The notes under the pieces: model-generated
Seen by the model: the letters and a program-made list of their open reading frames with translations, nothing else
Databases searched by the model: none
What the model was told of the DNA's origin: nothing
Part shown: positions 43,737 through 53,156 of the stretch, one piece after another
Position numbering within the stretch: the stretch's first letter is position 1
Layout of the letters: every line of letters begins with the position of its first letter
Assembly (NCBI RefSeq): GCF_000698125.1
Contig: NZ_BAXA01000009.1
Location: forward strand, 62,001 to 126,000
From: Geomicrobium sp. JCM 19038
Lineage (GTDB): Bacteria > Bacillota > Bacilli > Bacillales > Marinococcaceae
Length of the DNA stretch: 64,000 bases
Reading direction: 5' to 3'
Position numbers and translations under genes: made by a program

Positions 43737-45131
43737 TTACATGAAAAACACGGCAAACAACGTGCTAAGCAATAACCCAAGGATGACGGGTAGAAAGCAA
43801 ACGCGCACGAGTGTCTGAACGTTCACTCTCGCTACCCCTGCAACGGCAACGAGGGAGGACCAGGCAATGAGTGTACCGCCACCGACCCAAATGGCTCCCA
43901 TTTGTCCGATTGCTGCAAGGGTTGCAGCGTCGACGCCAGTGACGGTGCCAAGTGCACCGGATAAGGCACCGGTTAGTGGTAAACCAGAGAATCCTGAACC
44001 ATCTAGACCCGTGATCATTCCGATGAGTAAGATTCCAAAGGCGGCAAAGACGCCGTGTTCTGGGATGAACTGTTGGCCTGATTGAACGAGATCGAACAGG
44101 AATGCGGGAGCAGTCTCTGTTTGTAAAATATTTCCGCTAAATTCGTCACTCCCGAGGAAAAAGAAACCGGCAATCGGAATGACTGGGCCCATCGCTTTGA
44201 AAGCGAAAAGGAAGCCATCGACCATACAATCGCTAACGTTGTCGAACACTTGCTTAGGTTTGTAGAACACGCTGGCAAGAAGGAGTAGGATAAGTGCGGC
44301 ACCTCCGATTAACGCTGCACCCGAACCACCTTCTAGGCTAATGTCGGTAAAGAATGTCGTATAAAGCATGTAAAGAATGATGATTAGGAATGTAACAGGA
44401 ACGACGATTGCAAATAGTTTTCCTTTCCAACCGATGGATTCACGATGCTCAATTCGTTTTTCACCCATCCACTTCTTAAGGTGAGTAGCACTCGGCCTTT
44501 GAATTGTTTTTCTAAGCATTAGATAGGCGATTCCAATGGCTACTATCCCTGTAATTATGGATAAAACGAATGCGCGATCAGCGACAGCTTGAATGTCGAC
44601 ACCAGCGGCGGTTGCACTGAGCATTGGTGCAATTTGAATGATGTAGTCACTCGATAACGCCATCCCTTGACCAGCAATCGCAATGGCAGCAGCCCCCGCA
44701 ATAGGTGGTAAGCCTGCTCGAATTGCAACAGGTAATAAGAGCGCCCCGACGAGTGGGACCGCGGGTGTTGGCCAGAAGAACAATGAAATACAGTACGTGA
44801 CAATAATGATGACATAGTAAGAAATGTGACCATTTGTCATGATTTTACCAAACGGTTTGATCATTTGTTCATTGGCACCAACGACCTCGAGTCCTTGTAA
44901 TAAGGCGGTCATAATGGCGATAATTAAAAAAATGCTAAACAGCTCACCGGCGGCGACGAGACTGGCAGTGAAAATCGTCTGCAATCCCATTGTTACAGAA
45001 CCGGTAAAAACGAGTCCGATGATAAACGTCATCACAATGGCAGGAACGACGACGTTTCTTCTAAGAAGCATCGTTAAAATGATGAGTAAAATCCCTGCAA
45101 AGTAGATCCAATGAGACGCTACGATATCCAT
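43737..45131 (-). CDS. Multi-pass membrane permease, ion-transporter-superfamily-like
   Basis: 464 residues with about 11-12 membrane segments. Two similar halves each have a re-entrant-type stretch (FFWPTPAVPLVGALLLP and GLDGSGFSGLPLTGAL), as in the GntP/DcuC/NhaC group of carboxylate transporters. I do not recognise a specific subfamily. It starts 269 bases from, and divergent to, an adenine-deaminase-like gene; a purine or amide substrate is possible but that is a guess. ATG 45131 has AAGGAAGG upstream. The sequence is complete. Confidence 0.65.
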   Translation of the reverse strand: MDIVASHWIYFAGILLIILTMLLRRNVVVPAIVMTFIIGLVFTGSVTMGLQTIFTASLVAAGELFSIFLIIAIMTALLQGLEVVGANEQMIKPFGKIMTNGHISYYVIIIVTYCISLFFWPTPAVPLVGALLLPVAIRAGLPPIAGAAAIAIAGQGMALSSDYIIQIAPMLSATAAGVDIQAVADRAFVLSIITGIVAIGIAYLMLRKTIQRPSATHLKKWMGEKRIEHRESIGWKGKLFAIVVPVTFLIIILYMLYTTFFTDISLEGGSGAALIGGAALILLLLASVFYKPKQVFDNVSDCMVDGFLFAFKAMGPVIPIAGFFFLGSDEFSGNILQTETAPAFLFDLVQSGQQFIPEHGVFAAFGILLIGMITGLDGSGFSGLPLTGALSGALGTVTGVDAATLAAIGQMGAIWVGGGTLIAWSSLVAVAGVARVNVQTLVRVCFLPVILGLLLSTLFAVFFM

Positions 45132-45400
45132 ATTGAGCCTTCCTTCATTAAAAGAATACGATATTGTACGTCAACATAGGCGGAGTGTGTGCGGTTGATA
45201 CAAAAGTTTTGTTTTGACAAATAATACGAAAACTTCCAAAATTAAGGGAGGGGTACGCTGGAATTTCTATGAGAGATGTCCTTCCGAAGATTGTTACATT
45301 GTTGTCACGCTCTTTTATAATGGAAAGTATGAAACTATGGTAAACTAAAGGAAACTAATCGTAGACAACATTTAGAATCTACATCAATATTACAAAGCAG

Positions 45401-47152
45401 GTGATTGTTATCCACCCCCATCATTCATTGTGGAACAAAAGAGAGAAAAGAAATCAAATTAGTGTCGTGCGTGGAGAACTTGCACCATCGAAAGTCATAA
45501 CAAATGCCACATTTCTAAATAGTGGGCGTAAAGCTTGGACAAAAGGAAACATTTGGATTTACGGGGATCGAATTGTCTATGTCGGGAAAGCGCTTCCATC
45601 AAGTGACGAGAATACGGAATGGATTGACGCGAGTGAACGGTACATCGTACCAGGTTACATTGAGCATCATGCTCACCCATTTATTGCTTATAACCCATCC
45701 ACTTTTGCGGATTATGCTCTAGAAAGAGGAACGAGCACAGTCTTTAATGACAACTTAATCGTAATGATGAATGTTGATAAAAAGAAAGCGCTTACTTTAA
45801 TTTCGGAAATGAACGAAGGGCCGTCTTCCCTTTATTGGTCTTGCCGAATTGATCCGCAAACGGAAACGAAAGATGAGCATCAAGTGTTCACACCACAAGC
45901 GTTAGAAGATTGGTTGAATCACCCCCTTGTCGTGCAAGGGGGGGAGTTAACGGGATGGCCGAAGGTCATTTCTGGTGATGATACGCTTCTTCATTGGATG
46001 GAAGAAGTGCTAAAGCGCAACAAACGAATTGAAGGTCACTTGCCCGGAGCTTCAGAGCGAACACTTGCTCAGCTTGCAATTTTAGGGGTTACAAGTGATC
46101 ACGAAGCGATCTCAAGTGAAGAGATATTAAAGCGGTTAGATGCTGGATATACGACAACGTTACGCCATTCTTCGTTACGTCCAGATTTACCAATGCTCAT
46201 CAGTGAAATTGTAGAGGAAGGCGTGACGAATTTTAACCGTTTCTTGCTTACTACGGACGGTAGTACACCGCGTTTTCATGAGCCTGGCGTAATGGATCAA
46301 TTAATACGCATCTGTATTGAAGCAGGTGTCGATCCGATTGCGGCTTATGAGATGAGCTCTTATAACGTAGCGAGACACTATGGAATTGATGCACATCACG
46401 GCATGATTGCACCAGGTCGACTTGCGCATTTGAATTTCTTAGAAGCTGTCGATACGCCCGAACCTGTATCGGTTATTGCGAAAGGGGAATGGATCGTACG
46501 TGAAGGTGAGCGCGTTTATGAAGCGAAGCCGTTTCCTTGGGAGAACTATACCGAGAAATGGCAGCCGGTGTCTTGGGATTTAAGTGATGATGATTTGCAC
46601 TTTTCAATGCCGATGGGAATTCACCTCGTGAGTTCTGTTCTGCTCAAACCGTACCACATTGAAGTGGACGGAGCCGTTGACGATTTAAATGCGTCCCATG
46701 ACGAGAGTTTCTTTGCGATGTTTGATAAAGAAGGCAAGTGGCGCATGAATACAATCATTAAAGGGTTCTCATCGAACATCGATGGATTGGCGACATCGTT
46801 TTCAATTACAGGCGATGTTACATTGATCGGTAAAAAGAAATCAGCCATGAAGAAAGCCTTTGCAGTGCTCAAAGAACAAGGTGGCGGTATTGTCATCGTT
46901 CAAGATGATGAAGTTCAATTTCAGTGGGCGTTTCCACATTTCGGTGTGATGAGTGATAAACCGATGGAAGAAGTCATTGAAGAGCACAAGCAGTTTGAAA
47001 GTGTTTTAAAAGAGGCGGGGTATCCGTTTGAGGATCCGCTTTATAGCATTTTCTTTTTCTCGTCGACACATCTTCCGTATGTAAGGATGACTTCCAAAGG
47101 AATTTATGATGTTCATAAGAAAAGCGTGCTATTTCCAACGATAATGCGTTAA
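45401..47152 (+). CDS. yerA: Adenine deaminase-related amidohydrolase, YerA-like
   Basis: 583 residues. It begins (after an uncertain N-terminus) VVRGELAPSKVITNATFLNSGRKAWTKGNIWIYGDRIVYVG, and has the metal motif YIEHHAHPF, where adenine deaminases usually have EPHxH; TSDHEAISSEE and the C-terminal adenine-deaminase domain follow. B. subtilis YerA is the closest family with the same neighbours yerB and yerC. Its reaction is not established; adenine deamination to hypoxanthine is inferred from the family. Start GTG 45401 has only a weak ribosome site. Confidence 0.85.
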   Translation: MIVIHPHHSLWNKREKRNQISVVRGELAPSKVITNATFLNSGRKAWTKGNIWIYGDRIVYVGKALPSSDENTEWIDASERYIVPGYIEHHAHPFIAYNPSTFADYALERGTSTVFNDNLIVMMNVDKKKALTLISEMNEGPSSLYWSCRIDPQTETKDEHQVFTPQALEDWLNHPLVVQGGELTGWPKVISGDDTLLHWMEEVLKRNKRIEGHLPGASERTLAQLAILGVTSDHEAISSEEILKRLDAGYTTTLRHSSLRPDLPMLISEIVEEGVTNFNRFLLTTDGSTPRFHEPGVMDQLIRICIEAGVDPIAAYEMSSYNVARHYGIDAHHGMIAPGRLAHLNFLEAVDTPEPVSVIAKGEWIVREGERVYEAKPFPWENYTEKWQPVSWDLSDDDLHFSMPMGIHLVSSVLLKPYHIEVDGAVDDLNASHDESFFAMFDKEGKWRMNTIIKGFSSNIDGLATSFSITGDVTLIGKKKSAMKKAFAVLKEQGGGIVIVQDDEVQFQWAFPHFGVMSDKPMEEVIEEHKQFESVLKEAGYPFEDPLYSIFFFSSTHLPYVRMTSKGIYDVHKKSVLFPTIMR

Positions 47153-47204
47153 AATGGTAAAGGAATAGAGACATTAATTCTGATGCAAAGGGGATGGGGA
47201 GAAG

Positions 47205-48241
47205 ATTGCTGTTAGACAAGTAGCCACTATGGGGTTGCTGATAGTCTCTATGCTCACCGCCTGTAGTGTAGGGCTTGGTGAAGATGAGCCTAGAGACGAC
47301 ACCAATGAGCTAGACCCTAAAGATATGCATCAAGACGAACAACAAGATGTAGACGTTTCGAGCGAGGAATCTGAGTCAACTGAAGAAGTGACCTTAGAAC
47401 CATCCACTGCACGTCCAGTTGCAGTCGTTGTAAGTAACGATCGGGCAGCACTACCTTAGTCGGGTTACAAGAGGCTGATGTCGTTTATGAAGTATTGTCG
47501 GAGGCGTCAATTACACGGTTTGTTGCCGTGTATCAAAGTGAATATCCAGAGCGAATTGGTCCGATTCGTAGTGCCCGTGAAGCATTTATTGATGTGGCTC
47601 TCGGATATGATCCATTGTTTATCGCACACGGATTTAGTCCAGGTGCTGAGGATAGGTTGTATAGTCAAGAGATTGACCAATTGAATGGGATGGATTATGA
47701 TGGGACGTTGTTTGCTCGTGACAGTGAACGGGTTGCGCCACACAATTCCTTCGTTCGGGTAGATGAACTGTTAACAACAGCGAGTGATCATGGTATGAAT
47801 ACTGAAATGACAGTTGATATTCCATTTTCATTTGCAGAAGATAACTTCCAAGGGGAAGTTGCCGAACAGATTGTCGTTTCTTATCAAGATGCTAATTATG
47901 CGGAATATCGATTTAATGAGAACGAAGATGTGTACGTGCGTTATAATAATGGCGAACCTCTCGTTGACGGTGATACGCTGGATGCTTATGAGGTAGACAA
48001 CCTCTTAATTGTTGAAGCGCCTCATGCAGTCATTGATGATGCAGGTCGCCGCCACATTGATTTTCTTAATGGTGGAGATGGGCTACTCATTCGAAATGGT
48101 AAATCTCAAGAGATCCAATGGAAAAATGAGAACAATCAAATCGTTCCGGTAGACGAATCATTAGCATTAGGAAACACATGGGTCAATATCGTACCTTCAT
48201 TGCAATCGGTAACAATATATAGTGATTTAGAAAGAGAGTGA
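47205..48241 (+). CDS. yerB: YerB-like DUF3048 lipoprotein (one probable frameshift; start uncertain)
   Basis: About 345 residues. A lipoprotein signal ends MLTAC followed by SVGLGEDEP. In-frame sequence KIAVRQVATMGLLIVS extends it upstream; ATG 47229 is the first normal start, but a start near 47205 or a missing G at the GGGG before it would give a better signal peptide and use AAAGGGG. The frame breaks near 47456; one T restored gives RAALPLVGLQEADVVYEVLSEASITRFVAVYQSEYPERIGPIRSARE, the DUF3048 hallmark. Function is unknown. It lies between yerA and yerC. Confidence 0.85.
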
Positions 48242-48245
48242 TTAT

Positions 48246-48545
48246 GTGCAGATCGATAAATTACGAGGTAAAGAACTAGATCAATTATTCCAAGCGGTGT
48301 TGTCACTCAAAGATTTAGAGGAATGCTATCAGTTTTTTGATGACCTTTGTACAGTAAATGAAGTGCAGTCGCTTGCACAGCGATTAGAAGTCGCTCGTAT
48401 GTTGCAATCAGGCAATACGTATCATAAGATTGAAGTTGAAACAGGAGCAAGTACTGCGACAATTAGTCGTGTGAAACGTTGCTTGAACTATGGTAACGAT
48501 AGTTATCAAATGACGCTAAATCGTGTTCATGGTACTGAAGTTTAA
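48246..48545 (+). CDS. yerC: YerC/YecD family TrpR-related protein
   Basis: 99 residues from GTG 48246. The all-helical TrpR-like fold has FFDDLCTVNEVQSLAQRLEVARMLQSGNTYHKIEVETGASTATISRVKRCLNYG, where the last part is the helix-turn-helix. It is the third gene of the yerABC group and presumably a DNA-binding regulator; the target is unknown. Followed by a strong terminator. Confidence 0.92.
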   Translation: MQIDKLRGKELDQLFQAVLSLKDLEECYQFFDDLCTVNEVQSLAQRLEVARMLQSGNTYHKIEVETGASTATISRVKRCLNYGNDSYQMTLNRVHGTEV

Positions 48546-48561
48546 TCAATTAAATGATCTA

Positions 48562-48604
48562 ACTTGAGCTTTTATTCTTATTGAATAAAAGCTCAAGTTT
48601 TTTA
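48562..48604 (+). terminator. Strong Rho-independent terminator
   Basis: A 17-base perfect stem AACTTGAGCTTTTATTC / GAATAAAAGCTCAAGTT, loop TTATT, then TTTTAT. Confidence 0.93.
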
Positions 48605-48723
48605 TTTTCAAAAAATTATTGACGATTAAGTGTATCAAGGGTATAGTACAGATAGGTTAAGTGTATGAGTCAATTAATACATACAGGTTATTAAGCATTG
48701 ATAGTATAGAAGGAGATACTCTA

Positions 48724-49110
48724 ATGAACATTTCGTTTAATACGAGAGATCCGGTATATTTGCAAGTCATTCGCCATGTGAAGTTGTTAATCGCACGTGG
48801 GGAGCTTGAGGGTGGAGATACGATCCCATCACGTAGGGAATTGGCGACATCGTTAAAGATTAATCCAAATACAGTTCAACGGGCGTATAAAGAAATGGAG
48901 GAAGCACAATTGATTCATACGGAACGGAATAAGCCGAGTACAATTACGTCGGAGCAAGAGATATTATCGAATGTTCGACGAGAATTGTTACGAGAATCAG
49001 TTCATCAGTTTTTAGAAGAGATTGCTCCGCTTCAACTGTCAATGGAAGAGCTAATGAGTCTCGTTGAAGAAGAATACTCGTCGGTTCGAAGGGAGAATGA
49101 AGATGATTGA
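48724..49110 (+). CDS. GntR-family regulator, YtrA subfamily
   Basis: 128 residues from ATG 48724, with AAGGAGATACT upstream. The winged helix is at 10-75: IRHVKLLIARGELEGGDTIPSRRELATSLKINPNTVQRAYKEME. The C-terminal part is a short helical tail, as in the YtrA subfamily, which controls ABC transporter operons and usually represses its own promoter. Its end overlaps the ATPase gene. This is a self-regulated transporter operon by analogy. Confidence 0.92.
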   Translation: MNISFNTRDPVYLQVIRHVKLLIARGELEGGDTIPSRRELATSLKINPNTVQRAYKEMEEAQLIHTERNKPSTITSEQEILSNVRRELLRESVHQFLEEIAPLQLSMEELMSLVEEEYSSVRRENEDD

Positions 49111-49785
49111 GCTGAAGAACGTATCGAAGCGGTACGGTCGAAAACGTGTCATGAATGACATCTCGTTCACCGTTGATGCGGGTGAAATCACTTGTCTAAT
49201 TGGATTAAACGGTGCCGGTAAAACGACGTTATTAAAAGCGATTATGAATCTAACACCATCTCAAGGAAGAATTACAGTAGGTGGTAAGAAGGTGACGTCA
49301 AAAACATATCAAGACATGGTGTTCGTACCCGACGTGCTTCCGATGCCAAGGAATATGTCGATTCAAGAGTGTTTAGATTTTATGAATCATTTTTATAAGA
49401 AGTGGGATGAAAAGGCTGCAAATGAACTACTACAATTCTTTCTGTTAAAGAAAGAAGAACGCCTTCGAGGCTTGTCAAAAGGGTATTTAATGAGGGTTAA
49501 TTTGTTACTTGGTATTGCTTCTGGTTGTAAATACTTACTGATGGATGAGCCTCTTTCTGGTATCGACATTCTAACGAGGGAAGCATTAGCGAGTTGTTAA
49601 CAAGTGAATATGTGGACAAAAAGGCGATCTTATTTACGACACATGAAATTGCTGAGATAGAGACAATTATTGATCGTGCGGTATTTATGAAGGACGGCAT
49701 GATCGTAAGCGATTATTACGTGGAAACGTTAAGAGAAAAAGAACAAAAGTCATTACTTGATAAAATGCGGGAGGTATATGTGTGA
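49103..49785 (+). CDS. ABC transporter ATP-binding protein, YtrB-like (one probable frameshift)
   Basis: About 228 residues. Start ATG 49103 (AAGGGAG upstream); ATG 49097 is an alternative. Walker A LIGLNGAGKTTLLKA is clean; the signature is LSKGYLMRVNLLLG, unusual but common in the YtrB/small-exporter type, and Walker B is YLLMDEPLSGID. The raw frame ends at 49600; one T restored near 49595 gives ALASLLTSEYVDKKAILFTTHEIAEIE, including the switch histidine. It overlaps the permease start by 4 bases. Confidence 0.9.
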
Positions 49786-50567
49786 ATTTTTTGCAATTGT
49801 TATTTATTGAATTTAACCGCATGAAATGGTTTTTGCTCATGTTGGTCACCGTCGTTTTTGGTGCGCAATTCTTTTTTTCGATGATCACACCGGGGCGGCT
49901 TGTTCGAGACATTCAATTGGATCGCATCTCTGCATATGAAACGTACAATTTTTCCATGGTACTTGCATCCGACTATTATTTATTCACCGTATTAATCCCA
50001 ACGATCGTTATCTTTCTTTACGTTGCGATTATTTGGTATCGAGATTGGTTTGGTAAGGGGACGTATATGCAACGGTTACTTACGTTACCGATCAGACGGA
50101 TGACCATCTTTTATGCGAAACTTACGACGATTGTTATGGTTGCGTTATTATTTATTGCACTGCATTCTTTATTGTTGCCACTTCAACAGCTGACGTTTGC
50201 AGCATTGTTGCCTGACCAGTTTTATTCAGGAAATGCAAATGTAATTACACTGATCCAAATGTCTTTCTTAGAAGTGTTTTATTGGCATAACCTTATAGAC
50301 TTTATTTACGTATTTTTAATTGGCATCACGCTCATTAGTCTCATATTTACAGGTGTTTTAATTGAGAGAGCATATCGCTATGTTGGACTCGTAATGAATG
50401 CAAGTATAGCTATTGTCTTATTTGTACTTTATATTCAATTAATTGAAGCCTCGATGAGTTTTTATAGTCATGAAATGATGTGGATGATCAGTGGAATAAT
50501 TGTTATTTTACTCACAGTTTCACTTGTTATATCGACCTTGTTATTGACGAAGCGGATGAGTGCTTAA
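49782..50567 (+). CDS. ABC transporter membrane protein
   Basis: 261 residues with six membrane segments from GTG 49782. It has the ABC-2 layout with a first segment (WFLLMLVTVVFGAQFFF), an extracellular loop and RDWFGKGTYMQRLLTLPIRRMTIFYAKL as the cytoplasmic coupling region. It belongs to the YtrA-regulated transporter and is closely linked to the next gene, 13 bases apart. Confidence 0.85.
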   Translation: MNFLQLLFIEFNRMKWFLLMLVTVVFGAQFFFSMITPGRLVRDIQLDRISAYETYNFSMVLASDYYLFTVLIPTIVIFLYVAIIWYRDWFGKGTYMQRLLTLPIRRMTIFYAKLTTIVMVALLFIALHSLLLPLQQLTFAALLPDQFYSGNANVITLIQMSFLEVFYWHNLIDFIYVFLIGITLISLIFTGVLIERAYRYVGLVMNASIAIVLFVLYIQLIEASMSFYSHEMMWMISGIIVILLTVSLVISTLLLTKRMSA

Positions 50568-50580
50568 GGGAGTGAGATTC

Positions 50581-51654
50581 GTGAAAAAAGCAATCCCAAC
50601 GCTAATCATTATTGTTCTTATTGTCGTTGGTTTTAGTTCATATGCCATCCAAATGAGTGCTGCTCTTTCTGAACGCCCGTACTTAGAGCTTGAGAATGAG
50701 GAAGGCGATCGTAGTGTCTTGGAAGGTCTTGTCTTCACAGGATATGCAAGCCACTTTGATGAAGAAGTCTCCTATGCGATTGATGGCGAGACGAGCTATG
50801 AAAGTACAAGTTCATTGTTTAAGAATTTAGGAACAGCAGGAAGTGTGCATCCAGAACTGGCAGAGCGTCACCCGGAGTTTGCGCGGAATTTGCACGGTCC
50901 GTATCATGAAGATGAGAATTTCATCGTCTCAGCAAGTTATCAAATTGTCAGCAATGATTTAATGGATTACCACATTACGCTCAAGTTTCTAGATAAACAG
51001 TCAGAAGAACAATGGGAGCTTGAAATACCGTTCGAAGATGCATCATGGGGATGGGTGGAGAGCATCTATTTGGATCAGACAGACGTTCATGTGATCGTTG
51101 CGAAAGAAGAATGGGAGGAGCATGATGAGACCGCTTCAAGAAGTGAACATCTCGTTATCGATGTGAAACAATCACAAGTGGTAGACCGTACGTCGTTTGA
51201 AGGTTTAATTCAACCGTCTGCAACTGAATTAGAGCAACAAGTACTGATCCAATTGGAAGAAGAGTTAGTTGTGTATGATATGGTCAATCAAGAAGTTGTC
51301 CAATCGTTTGAAGCGCCTGAAGGAGCGAATTCGTATACGTTTTACTCATATATGCTAAGTAATGAGCGTCTCTATTATTACGATCATGAGCGGGAGAGCT
51401 TCATGTATGATGATGGCGGAGAATATAAACCGCTCGTCGACATTGATTCACTGAATAACAACTATTTATATCATCATTCGTTTGTTGGGGAGTATCTTTA
51501 TTTACTTTTCAACCATTATGAGACATTGAATGTTACACATCTGTATGTGATTGATCCTATCACAAACGAAGTGGTTTACTCTGGTGACATTACGACAGAA
51601 AAAGAACCACCGATTGAACTATACTTTTATGATATAAAAAAGCAGGAAATGTAA
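50581..51654 (+). CDS. Exported, membrane-anchored hypothetical protein of the ABC operon
   Basis: 357 residues from GTG 50581 with AAGGGAGTG upstream. One N-terminal anchor (AIPTLIIIVLIVVGFSSYAI) is followed by a large external domain rich in beta strands and Tyr/Glu (DYHITLKFLDKQSEEQWELEIPF, EEWEEHDETASRSEHLVIDV, YVIDPITNEVVYSGDI), suggestive of a beta-propeller-like fold. I do not recognise a family. Position implies a role as the external partner of the transporter. Followed by a terminator. Confidence 0.78.
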   Translation: MKKAIPTLIIIVLIVVGFSSYAIQMSAALSERPYLELENEEGDRSVLEGLVFTGYASHFDEEVSYAIDGETSYESTSSLFKNLGTAGSVHPELAERHPEFARNLHGPYHEDENFIVSASYQIVSNDLMDYHITLKFLDKQSEEQWELEIPFEDASWGWVESIYLDQTDVHVIVAKEEWEEHDETASRSEHLVIDVKQSQVVDRTSFEGLIQPSATELEQQVLIQLEEELVVYDMVNQEVVQSFEAPEGANSYTFYSYMLSNERLYYYDHERESFMYDDGGEYKPLVDIDSLNNNYLYHHSFVGEYLYLLFNHYETLNVTHLYVIDPITNEVVYSGDITTEKEPPIELYFYDIKKQEM

Positions 51655-51659
51655 TGAAT

Positions 51660-51697
51660 GTCTTCTTAGTGCAAAAGCACTGAGGAGGCTTTTTTTG
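51660..51697 (+). terminator. Rho-independent terminator
   Basis: GTCTTCTTAGTGC, loop AAAA, GCACTGAGGAGGC, then TTTTTTT, with wobble pairs. Confidence 0.85.
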
Positions 51698-51821
51698 TGT
51701 GAAAGATTGTATAAATGAAACAACTGGATGGTGTTCCCTCTAAAGCGTGGTGATGGAATTGTTGAGTCACATAAGCTTCTATTGTAAACTTATCATACGT
51801 CAAATGATAATAGGTGAAAGT

Positions 51822-52127
51822 ATGTATATCGTAACATCAACTGTAACTGTGCCTCGTGAGAAGACTGAAGAGGTTATTGATATTTATAAACATCGTTCTA
51901 GAAAAGTCGATCAAGCAGCGGGCTTCCAATCGTTTCACCTACTTCAAAATGATAAAAAACCAGAAGAACTAACCGTTCATTTAATTTGGGATTCTAAAGA
52001 AGACTATATTCGTTGGGTCAGTAGTGATGAATACAAAGAAATTCATGAGCTTGAGAAAAAATACCCTGATCAAGAGCTCGCTTCAATCTCAGCTAAGGTC
52101 GGCATGTTCTCAGTGGTGGCAACATGA
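51822..52127 (+). CDS. Antibiotic biosynthesis monooxygenase (ABM) domain protein, HmoA/IsdG-like
   Basis: 101 residues from ATG 51822 (AGGTGAAAGT upstream). A ferredoxin-like ABM domain with YIVTSTVTVPREKTEEVIDIYKHRSRKVDQAAGFQSFHLLQND, then DSKEDYIRWVSSDEYKEIHE. Members such as HmoA/HmoB and IsdG degrade haem. The catalytic Asn-Trp-His set of IsdG cannot be asserted here, so haem activity is inferred. Its stop overlaps the next gene by 4 bases (ATGA), making it the first gene of the four-gene cobalamin/STAS operon, which is unexpected for a haem enzyme. Confidence 0.8.
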   Translation: MYIVTSTVTVPREKTEEVIDIYKHRSRKVDQAAGFQSFHLLQNDKKPEELTVHLIWDSKEDYIRWVSSDEYKEIHELEKKYPDQELASISAKVGMFSVVAT

Positions 52128-52474
52128 ATGAAGTGACAAAAAAGCAGGTTGCACTTGAGATTACGAAAGAAATATATCGCGACTTCCCTGATCTATGGGC
52201 GAAGTTTGGTGAGAACGGCCGTTTTCGTACAGAGGAAGATAACTTGCATCATCTTAATCATTTAGAAACGACATTGAAAATGAATGATGAATCGTACTTT
52301 CTTGATTATACGGAGTGGTTAAACCGAGTGCTTACGAGTCGTAATGTAGGTACTCATCTCATTATTGACAATTTTGAACGGTTGATCCGGCATTTGCGTC
52401 ATTATGGATCAGAAGAAGAACAGAAGGCGTACACAGGTTATTTAAAAAGCGCCATTAATCAACTACAAGATTAA
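52124..52474 (+). CDS. Small helical protein of the cobalamin operon
   Basis: 116 residues, all-helical by composition, with no membrane segment or signal. A distinct pattern is NLHHLNHLETTLKMNDESYFLDYTEWLNRVLTSR. I recall similar helical segments fused to the N-terminus of B12-binding domains in other bacteria, but I cannot verify it here. If right, this is a split version of such a protein. It lies 22 bases before the cobalamin-binding gene. Confidence 0.72.
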   Translation: MNEVTKKQVALEITKEIYRDFPDLWAKFGENGRFRTEEDNLHHLNHLETTLKMNDESYFLDYTEWLNRVLTSRNVGTHLIIDNFERLIRHLRHYGSEEEQKAYTGYLKSAINQLQD

Positions 52475-52496
52475 TTGCAAAAGAGGTGTTGACCAA

Positions 52497-53156
52497 TTGC
52501 ATGAGTATGTAGAGAAGTTTACTGAATATGTATTAGCTGGCGATGATAATCAAGCTAGTCGTCTCGTTGACTCAGCGATGGCTCAATACACGAAAACCGA
52601 AGTGTTCGAGCAACTGATTACACCTGCAATGTATAGAGTTGGCACACTTTGGGAGGAGAATAAAATATCGGTAGCGGATGAGCATTTAGCGACGGCAGTT
52701 GTCGATATGATCATTACGTCTCTTGATCAAAAAGAACCTCAAGAAGAAGCACTACCTGACACGGGTAAAGTTTTACTTGGTGGCGTTGAGGCAGAGGAGC
52801 ATTATTTAGGACTCAAGATGGTTAGTTCAAGGTTCAAAGACTATCGATGGAACGTTCGATATTTAGGACCGAACTTACCACTGAGCCACCTTCACACGAT
52901 GGCACAAATGTGGAAGCCAGATGTAATCGTACTATCTGTTGCACTTGCGTACCGTCTGCCGTCAGTTACAGAATATGTTGATGCGTTTTCGAAGTTTGAG
53001 CACCAACCGACAATCTTAATTGGAGGACGAGTGGCTCCGAAGCTACAATCGACATTTTTAGAGTACAACAATGTATTCGTGCTTGAAGGGTTAGATGCAC
53101 TGGATCAATGGATTGAGACTGGGAAGGTAGGAAGCGTACATGCAGGAACAAAGTAA
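52497..53156 (+). CDS. Cobalamin-binding protein with CarH-type cap motif, no DNA-binding domain
   Basis: 219 residues from TTG 52497 (GAGGTG upstream). The N-terminal four-helix cap (about 1-80) contains W52, nine residues, then E62-H63: the W-x9-EH motif that caps adenosylcobalamin in the light-sensing regulators CarH/LitR. The C-terminal Rossmann-like B12 domain (about 88-215) has E100-x-H102-x2-G105, where H102 would be the lower axial ligand (the usual Asp of DxHxxG is Glu), SVALAYRLPS and LIGGRVAP. There is no MerR head, so it cannot bind DNA itself. Its end overlaps the STAS gene by 17 bases, suggesting partnership. Light sensing is inferred from the motif. Confidence 0.88.
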   Translation: MHEYVEKFTEYVLAGDDNQASRLVDSAMAQYTKTEVFEQLITPAMYRVGTLWEENKISVADEHLATAVVDMIITSLDQKEPQEEALPDTGKVLLGGVEAEEHYLGLKMVSSRFKDYRWNVRYLGPNLPLSHLHTMAQMWKPDVIVLSVALAYRLPSVTEYVDAFSKFEHQPTILIGGRVAPKLQSTFLEYNNVFVLEGLDALDQWIETGKVGSVHAGTK

